A stretch of DNA of 64,000 bases from Gryllotalpicola ginsengisoli DSM 22003 (GTDB lineage: Bacteria; Actinomycetota; Actinomycetes; Actinomycetales; Microbacteriaceae), in assembly GCF_000419445.1 (NCBI RefSeq), contig NZ_AULK01000004.1:186001-250000 (forward strand). Direction: 5' to 3'. The notes below the pieces were generated by a model. The model worked only from the letters and a program-made list of their open reading frames with translations, was not told the DNA's origin and ran no database searches. The translations under genes and the position numbers were made by a program. Below, in pieces: positions 59,242 through 64,000 of the stretch (the stretch's first letter is position 1; each line of letters starts with the position of its first letter).

Positions 59242-60359
59242 CAGGCGGTCGCCTCGACCGTCTCGCTCGGAGGAGTGGGGGCGGTAGGGGCGGCAGGGGC
59301 GGAGCCCGGCTGCGCCGGATCGCGGTAGGTGCCCACCGTCTCGTGGTCGGGCCACGGGCCGAGGTCGGTCAGGTGCGGGCGCTCCTCGGCCGGGGTGTCG
59401 TTCAGGCGCTCCTCGATCAGGTCGACGAGACCGGCGACGAAGGCCGGGTGCACCCCGGGGGTCGGCACGCGCACGAAGCCGAGGCCGGCCTCCTCCGCGG
59501 TCGCCTTCGCCTCGTTGTCGAGGTCCCAGAGCACCTCCATGTGGTCGCTGACGAAGCCGAACGGCACCACGACGACGGCCTTCGCCTCGCCCCGGTCGGC
59601 GAGGCCGGTGATGAAGTCGTTGATGTCGGGCTCGAGCCACGGCACCCGCGGGTCTCCGGAGCGGGACTGGTAGACGAGCGACCAGGCGACGCCCGGTGCG
59701 GCGAGCTCGCGGATCTTCTCGGCGACGGCCAGGTGCTGCGCCTCATATGCGCCGTGCTCGCCGAACTCGGGGCCCGACGCCTTCGCGGCGGCCGTGGGGA
59801 TCGAGTGGGTGGAGAAGAGAATACGGATGTCGGAGCTGCCGTAGCCCGCATCCGTCAGCGTCTTCACGCCGGACTTGACGCCCTCGACCAGCGGCATGAC
59901 GAAGCCGGGGTGGTCGAAGTACTCGCGGATGCGGTCGATGGACGCCGTGTCGGTCAGGCCGTTGTCGAGCAGCGCCTTCTCGAAGTCCTCGCGGTACTGC
60001 CCGACGCCCGAGTAGCTCGTGTAGGCGCTCGTGACGAGCCCGAGCAGGCGGGTGTGGCCGTTCGCGGCGGCCTCGGCGACGACGTCCTTGAAGTACGGCG
60101 CCCAGTTGCGGTTGCCCCAGTACACCGGCAGGTCGATGCCGCGCTTGGAGAGCTCGGCTTCGAGGGCGGCCTTGAGCGCGCGGTTCTGGGAGTTGATCGG
60201 GCTCACGCCGCCGAAGTGGCGGTAGTGGTGCGCGACCTCCTCGAGGCGCTCGTCGGGCACGCCGCGGCCGGCCGTGACGTTGCGCAGGAACGGGATGACG
60301 TCGTCTTGGCCCTCCGGGCCGCCGAAACTCGACAGCAGGACCGCGTCGTATGTCGTCAA
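59241..60359 (-). CDS. hemH: Coproporphyrin III ferrochelatase
   Basis: A 372-residue ferrochelatase. It opens YDAVLLSSFGGPEGQDDVIP; the catalytic His lies in LFSTHSIPTAAAKASG (~184) and the acidic partner in YQSRSGDPRVPWLEPD. In Gram-positive bacteria with HemQ the enzyme inserts iron into coproporphyrin III (also named CpfC). There is no in-frame ATG or GTG at the right place: TTG 60359 overlaps the hemQ stop (TTGA) and is the best start. The C-terminus has a Pro/Ala-rich tail (SAPAAPTAPTPP). Confidence 0.95.
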   Translation of the reverse strand: MTTYDAVLLSSFGGPEGQDDVIPFLRNVTAGRGVPDERLEEVAHHYRHFGGVSPINSQNRALKAALEAELSKRGIDLPVYWGNRNWAPYFKDVVAEAAANGHTRLLGLVTSAYTSYSGVGQYREDFEKALLDNGLTDTASIDRIREYFDHPGFVMPLVEGVKSGVKTLTDAGYGSSDIRILFSTHSIPTAAAKASGPEFGEHGAYEAQHLAVAEKIRELAAPGVAWSLVYQSRSGDPRVPWLEPDINDFITGLADRGEAKAVVVVPFGFVSDHMEVLWDLDNEAKATAEEAGLGFVRVPTPGVHPAFVAGLVDLIEERLNDTPAEERPHLTDLGPWPDHETVGTYRDPAQPGSAPAAPTAPTPPSETVEATA

Positions 60360-61100
60360 CGTATGACCTCCGGGATCTCGGCCGTCGCGATGCGCCGGCC
60401 GGTGTAGAACGGCACCTCTTCGCGCACGTGCAGACGGGCTTCGGTGTACCGAAGCTCGCGCATCATGTCGACGAGGTCGTGAAGCTCGTCCGCCTCCATC
60501 GGCAGCAGCCACTCGTAGTCGCCGAGCGCGAACGCGGCGACCGTGTTGGCGAGCACGCCCGTAAAGGCCGCGCCCTTGCGGCCGTGGTCCGCGAGCATGC
60601 GCCGGCGGTCCTCATCGGGGAGCAGATACCAGTCGTAGCTGCGGTTGAAGGGGTAGACGGTGATCCACGCCTTGGCGTCCTTGCCGCGGAGGAATCCCGG
60701 GATGTGGGCCTTGTTGAACTCGGCGGCGCGGTGCACGCCCATCGCGTTCCAGACCGGGTGCAGGTGCTTGAGCAGCGCGGTGCGGCGCAGCTCGCGGGCG
60801 ACTTCCTGCAGCGTCTCGGGCTGCGGCCCCCAGATCCAGAACATCAGGTCGGCGTCGGCCTTGAACCCGCTGACGTCGTAGAAGCCGCGCAGGGTGACGC
60901 CCTTCGCGGCGGCCCGGGCCACCGCCTGGTCGAGCTCGACGACGCCCTCCGGGCCCGCGACGTCGACGGCCTCGCCGCTGCGGAAGTGGTCGCGGCGCAG
61001 GACGACCCACAGGGTGTAGCCGTCGGGCTGGGGCTGGTCGGAGGTCGGGTCGACGTCGGAGGGTGCGGCCGCTGCCTGGTCGGCAGCCGAGTTCGTCATG
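60356..61100 (-). CDS. hemQ: Coproheme decarboxylase (HemQ/ChdC)
   Basis: A 247-residue member of the chlorite dismutase-like family that converts coproheme to haem b. Present are TLRGFYDVSGFKADADLMFW, the active-site Tyr region WITVYPFNRSYDWYLLP, the proximal haem His in RRMLADHGRKGAAF, and FALGDYEWLLPMEADELHDL. The short N-terminal tail is Ala/Asp-rich. Its presence shows that haem is made by the coproporphyrin route. It is coupled to hemH by a TTGA overlap; a palindrome 21 bp upstream may be an operator. Confidence 0.95.
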
Positions 61101-61120
61101 GCTTCCAGTTTCGCCTCTCT

Positions 61121-61135
61121 TGCGCCCGGCGCAAA
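61121..61135. promoter_or_regulatory. Palindrome upstream of hemQ
   Basis: TTGCGCC-C-GGCGCAA is a 15-bp perfect palindrome between hemQ and the divergent gene at 61246, flanked by an A tract on the right. It may be a repressor site for the hem operon. Confidence 0.5.
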
Positions 61136-61245
61136 AATCGAGACCGCCGCCCGGGCATCACATTCGGGTAACTCTGCGTGCGCGCTCAGCGAACCCGAGG
61201 CATCCGTCGAATAAATGCGCACACCGCCTGGTTACCACCTACGTT

Positions 61246-61542
61246 ATGACCTCTGAACGCACCTCAGGCGCCGCGGCCGGCACCCCCCGCCGCAGCCGTC
61301 GGCGCAAGAAGACCGAATTCGTCGAGCACCTGAGCGGCGAAGAGCAGATGCTGATCACGTTCCCGTGGAGCAAGAGCCTGACCGCCGCCGAACGCGCCGA
61401 GTTCGCCGAGTCGCTCGCCCATCACCCGAGCTCCTTCAGCAACGCGCAACTCGAGGCGCTGATCCTGTCCTGGAAGCGCCGCGCCCAGCTCGCCCAGGCG
61501 CGCAAGTCGGCGGAGTCGACCGGCGCGACGCGCGCCGCGTAG
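61246..61542 (+). CDS. Conserved small hypothetical protein, 98 residues
   Basis: A small basic protein with a Arg/Lys-rich N-terminus (RRSRRRKKTEFVEHLSGEEQ) and a helical remainder (FPWSKSLTAAERAEFAESLA, LEALILSWKRRAQLAQARKS). No family name is certain. It is divergent from hemQ. ATG 61246 is the first sensible Met. Three 15-bp repeats begin at its stop codon and each copy repeats the TAG. The function is unknown; the charge pattern would fit a nucleic acid-binding or membrane-surface protein. Confidence 0.65.
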   Translation: MTSERTSGAAAGTPRRSRRRKKTEFVEHLSGEEQMLITFPWSKSLTAAERAEFAESLAHHPSSFSNAQLEALILSWKRRAQLAQARKSAESTGATRAA

Positions 61543-61580
61543 GACCCGCCCGCGTAGGACCTGCCCGCGTAGGACCCGCA
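61536..61580. repeat. Three tandem 15-bp repeats at a stop codon
   Basis: CGCGTAGGACCCGCC at 61536, 61551 (one change) and 61566 (one change). The TAG in the first copy is the stop codon of the gene at 61246. Confidence 0.9.
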
Positions 61581-61599
61581 AAGAAACGCGCGCCTACGC

Positions 61600-61827
61600 C
61601 TAGCGGCGCTTGACGATGGCCAGCACGCCGAGCGCGACAAGCCCCGCCGCCACCGTGCCCGCTGTTCCCACCACGGCGTAGAACTTCTGCGGCGCCTCCG
61701 CCTTGAAGCGGCGGATGCGCTTGGGCACGTTGATCTTGTCCTCGAACTCGGAGAGCGCGGCCACGAGCTCGGCGCGGGCGCGCTGCACCTCCGCGGTCGG
61801 GGTCTTCTTTCCCGTCTCAGAAGTCAT
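61600..61827 (-). CDS. DUF3618 family small membrane protein
   Basis: A 75-residue protein. An amphipathic N-terminal half (TAEVQRARAELVAALSEFED) matches the DUF3618 pattern; a basic middle (VPKRIRRFKAEAPQKFY) is followed by one membrane span (VVGTAGTVAAGLVALGVLAI) and a KRR end. It overlaps the holin gene stop by 11 bp and belongs to a YtxH-holin-DUF3618 cluster. The same domain is fused to BrkB in the gene at 17076. The role, probably at the envelope, is not known. Confidence 0.82.
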   Translation of the reverse strand: MTSETGKKTPTAEVQRARAELVAALSEFEDKINVPKRIRRFKAEAPQKFYAVVGTAGTVAAGLVALGVLAIVKRR

Positions 61828-62209
61828 AGTCGCCCACTCCCCTCACGGCGTCGACGTCGCTCTTGACGCTGGTGATCGTCTGCTCGGGCGCAGCCGAGCC
61901 GATCCGCTTGAAGAACGTGATGCCGATGATGACAAGCACGGCGATCACGACGACCATGATCCCGGCCACGATCAGCGCCGCCGCCCAGGGGGGCACGATC
62001 AGGCAGAACGCAAGGATCGCCGCCGTGACGAGCACCGGCACCAGCAGCAGCACGATGACGAGAGCGGCACCGAACATCGCCGCACCGAAGGCGGCGTTCT
62101 TCGCCTTGACCGACAGTTCGGCCTTGAGCTGGTTCAGCTCGGCCTTGAGCAGGCCGATGAACAGCTGCGGCAGTTCGCTGACGAGCTCGACGAGGGAACG
62201 GGAGGCCAT
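61817..62209 (-). CDS. Phage holin family protein (holin-X)
   Basis: A 130-residue protein. The N-terminal amphipathic helix (SLVELVSELPQLFIGLLKAE, then LNQLKAELSVKAK) is followed by two long hydrophobic spans (~40-75 and ~80-102) and a polar tail. It resembles the gene at 16645 in architecture but not closely in sequence. It is located between YtxH-like and DUF3618 genes, the common actinobacterial grouping, and is not evidence for a prophage. Confidence 0.85.
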   Translation of the reverse strand: MASRSLVELVSELPQLFIGLLKAELNQLKAELSVKAKNAAFGAAMFGAALVIVLLLVPVLVTAAILAFCLIVPPWAAALIVAGIMVVVIAVLVIIGITFFKRIGSAAPEQTITSVKSDVDAVRGVGDYDF

Positions 62210-62223
62210 CGATCGCGCTCCTA

Positions 62224-62694
62224 CTAGTCGCCGCTGCCGCTGGCGCCGCCGTTGCTGGCGCTGTCGTTAGTGGCGCTGTCGTTGCTGGCGCTGTCGTTGG
62301 TCGCCTTGAATTCGGATGCGAGCGGGTCGCCCTCGGTCTTGGAGGCGTCGGTCTTCGACGCACCCGAGGTGCCGGGCGGCGTCTGCGCCGGGTTCTCGAC
62401 CGTGCCCGACGGGGACTCCGGCTTCCGGGCGGACTTCTTGGCCGAGACCTTCTCCTGCACGACGTTGATGGCGCCGGTGGCTGCCTTGCGGGCGGTGTCG
62501 AATACCGCGCCCGGAATATCGCCGACCCGCTCCGCGGCGAAGTCCTGTGCGGCGTGCACCTGCTTCTGGATGCCGGGGCTCTGCCACACCTTGTTGGCGG
62601 CGCCGGCGATCTGCTCGTACCGCTTTCGGCCGGCCCGGGAGCCGAGGACGTATCCCACCCCGAGTCCGACCACGAAAAGAAGCTTGCCCTTCAT
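62224..62694 (-). CDS. YtxH-like small membrane protein
   Basis: A 156-residue protein. MKGKLLFVVGLGVGYVLGSR is the N-terminal anchor with the Gly-rich YtxH pattern, followed by AGRKRYEQIAGAANKVWQSP and a helical stretch. The last ~30 residues are a low-complexity NDSASNDSATNDSASN repeat encoded by a DNA microrepeat. ATG 62694 is favoured; an in-frame start 19 codons upstream would add a repetitive, non-conserved leader. It is first in the YtxH-holin-DUF3618 cluster, just downstream of cgoX. Confidence 0.8.
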   Translation of the reverse strand: MKGKLLFVVGLGVGYVLGSRAGRKRYEQIAGAANKVWQSPGIQKQVHAAQDFAAERVGDIPGAVFDTARKAATGAINVVQEKVSAKKSARKPESPSGTVENPAQTPPGTSGASKTDASKTEGDPLASEFKATNDSASNDSATNDSASNGGASGSGD

Positions 62695-62747
62695 TCGGTA
62701 CCCCGCAATCTCTGCAATCTCTTGCGATTCGGCCTTTTGCGATTCGG

Positions 62748-64000
62748 TCACGATTCGGTCAATGAACGCCAGCGTAGCCCACGCAGGCGGGCCGCCGCCT
62801 CCTTCGCATGCGGAATGACCGATGCCATCCCCGTACCCGCGACCCAGCCTCCCGTAACCTCGATCGCGTCTTCTGCGGCGACCGCGTCGCGCAGGGCGGC
62901 CAGCCGCTCACGCTGCCCGACAGCGGCCAGCGGCTGCGCGTTGCTCCAGGAGGTGCGGGCGAACCCCACCACCTCGGATTCCGAAAGAGGAATATTCAGT
63001 AGCGCGGATGCGTCGGCGACGGCCCGCGCACGCAGCTTCGCGTCCGACCAGGTCGGCGTCTCGCTCTCTCGCCCGGCCCTGCCATACGAGAGCCGCACGA
63101 CGTGCCGCCCGGCCGGCAGCTGCTCGGCCAGCCACCCCCACTTGGCGCTGACGTGCGTGAGCGCCTTGGCCGTGGCGAACTCCGGATCGACACGGTCGCT
63201 GACGAGCAGGCCGGTGCCGCGCGGCGCCGCGTCGAGGGCCGGGGCGTCCAGCACGAGCGTGGCGAGCTCGACGCTGGTCGCGGGCGGCCAGGCCGCGTCG
63301 GCGGCAGCGGCGAGCGCCGGCGAGACGGATGCGAGCAGCGGCAGCGCCTCGGCGGACGGCGCGTCGATCAGCACCGCGTCCGCCTCGAGCGGCTCCTCCT
63401 CCCCCGCCACGTGCACGAGGTAGCGCCCTTCGAGCCCAACCACGCGCGCGCCGGTGCGGATCACGGCGCCGCGGCGCGAGGCATCCGTCGCCAGTGCGTC
63501 GGCGAGCCGCCACATGCCGCCGCGGATCCCGCCCACGGCCGACCCGGCCTTGCTCGGTCCGCCGGCGCGCAGCGCCGCGACGGCCCCCGAGAGCGAGCCC
63601 TCGCGGGTGAGCGCGGGGTTCAGCCCCGGCGCGGCGACGGCCACGTCGAGCTGGTCGGGCGCCGCCGAATAGACGCCGGTCGTCACGGGGGCGACGAGGT
63701 CGTCGAGCACGGCGCGGCCCATGCGGCGCTCGACGAGGCGGGCGAGGTTGCGCTCCTGGCCGATCTTCAGGGGCGGCAGCACGCGGTCGAGGTAGGCGCG
63801 CAGCGCGCCGCGCCATCCGATCGCCGCGATCACGTCCGCCGCGAGCGGCGACGACGGGATGCCCAGCATGCCGCCCTTCGGCGCGGGCACCGCGCGGCCG
63901 GGCAGCTGCAGCCAGGCGCCGGCCGGGTTCGGGGTGACGACCTCGTCGGAGAGGCCCAGCTCGTCGAGGTAGCCGGCGACGTGGCCGCCGCGCGTGGCGA
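62748..64000 (-). CDS. cgoX: Coproporphyrinogen III oxidase (HemY/CgoX), N-terminus beyond the window
   Basis: The C-terminal ~417 residues of a FAD-dependent oxidase; the frame is open to the right edge, so the start and the FAD Rossmann motif lie outside. Visible blocks are VPAPKGGMLGIPSSPLAADV, APVTTGVYSAAPDQLDVAVA, GGIRGGMWRLADALA and the terminal FAD-contact sequence VTGGWVAGTGMASVIPHAKE. In bacteria with HemQ this enzyme oxidises coproporphyrinogen III to coproporphyrin III. It is transcribed towards hemQ, with four unrelated small genes in between. Confidence 0.93.
   Translation of the reverse strand, partial: ATRGGHVAGYLDELGLSDEVVTPNPAGAWLQLPGRAVPAPKGGMLGIPSSPLAADVIAAIGWRGALRAYLDRVLPPLKIGQERNLARLVERRMGRAVLDDLVAPVTTGVYSAAPDQLDVAVAAPGLNPALTREGSLSGAVAALRAGGPSKAGSAVGGIRGGMWRLADALATDASRRGAVIRTGARVVGLEGRYLVHVAGEEEPLEADAVLIDAPSAEALPLLASVSPALAAAADAAWPPATSVELATLVLDAPALDAAPRGTGLLVSDRVDPEFATAKALTHVSAKWGWLAEQLPAGRHVVRLSYGRAGRESETPTWSDAKLRARAVADASALLNIPLSESEVVGFARTSWSNAQPLAAVGQRERLAALRDAVAAEDAIEVTGGWVAGTGMASVIPHAKEAAARLRGLRWRSLTES

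Overview
The window is high-GC chromosomal DNA from an actinobacterium, most likely of the family Microbacteriaceae. This rests on the codon use, the many 4-bp start/stop overlaps (ATGA, GTGA, TTGA), the leaderless promoters (TANNNT placed 6-8 nt before the start codon), the constant recurrence of GCATCCGT/ACGGATGC, the coproporphyrin-dependent haem genes, a DUF222-HNH gene and several families of short palindromic repeats. The genus cannot be fixed from sequence alone. No rRNA, tRNA, transposase, integrase or CRISPR array was seen.

Layout. (1) 2-6198: the 3' part of a large RHS/YD-repeat protein ending in a lower-GC toxin-like tip that resembles a GIY-YIG nuclease, followed by a probable DUF4240-type immunity gene. 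(2) 6286-8915: alpha/beta hydrolase facing a MarR-MFS pair. (3) 8916-13239: an operon of circularly permuted ATP-grasp, alpha-E and transglutaminase-like proteins, surrounded by palindromic repeats. (4) 13240-18359: hydroxyacid dehydrogenase, argG, SGNH hydrolase lipoprotein, holin-X protein and a DUF3618-BrkB fusion. (5) 18466-19591: three small genes of unknown function. (6) 19957-28878: a complete L-rhamnose operon (transporter, mutarotase, isomerase, kinase, fused aldolase/dehydrogenase, L-lactate dehydrogenase) facing its LacI-type regulator. (7) 28875-32575: yeast-type cytosine deaminase with a CodB permease, and a FUSC membrane protein facing a MarR regulator. (8) 32759-37046: HNH endonuclease, two NlpC/P60 cell-wall hydrolases (the second behind a probable c-di-AMP riboswitch) and a small GntR regulator. 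(9) 37071-45847: putA, a DNA glycosylase and the 2-methylcitrate operon prpDBC. (10) 45950-53424: PEBP protein, polyprenol-mannose synthase-like glycosyltransferase, sedolisin protease, aldose epimerase, AcuI-type reductase, GH29 fucosidase and a small unknown protein. (11) 53613-64000: haem biosynthesis (cgoX, hemQ, hemH, hemC, hemD, hemB, hemL), interrupted by two unrelated insertions.

How the genes work together. The rhamnose genes form a closed route: uptake, mutarotation, isomerisation to rhamnulose, phosphorylation, cleavage to DHAP and L-lactaldehyde, oxidation to L-lactate by the fused SDR domain, and oxidation to pyruvate by LldD. The prp genes oxidise propionyl-CoA to pyruvate and succinate. 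The hem genes make haem by the coproporphyrin route; only hemA and hemE of the set are absent and would lie beyond the right edge.

The points that most deserve a second look are the islet at 56020-57438 with perfect 31-bp inverted termini and no transposase, set inside the hem cluster; the leaderless four-codon leader ORF and Shine-Dalgarno-sequestering hairpin in front of its acetyltransferase; the RHS toxin tip and immunity pair; the c-di-AMP riboswitch candidate; and palindromic repeats that have become part of coding sequences (ATP-grasp C-terminus, RhaD N-terminal region).
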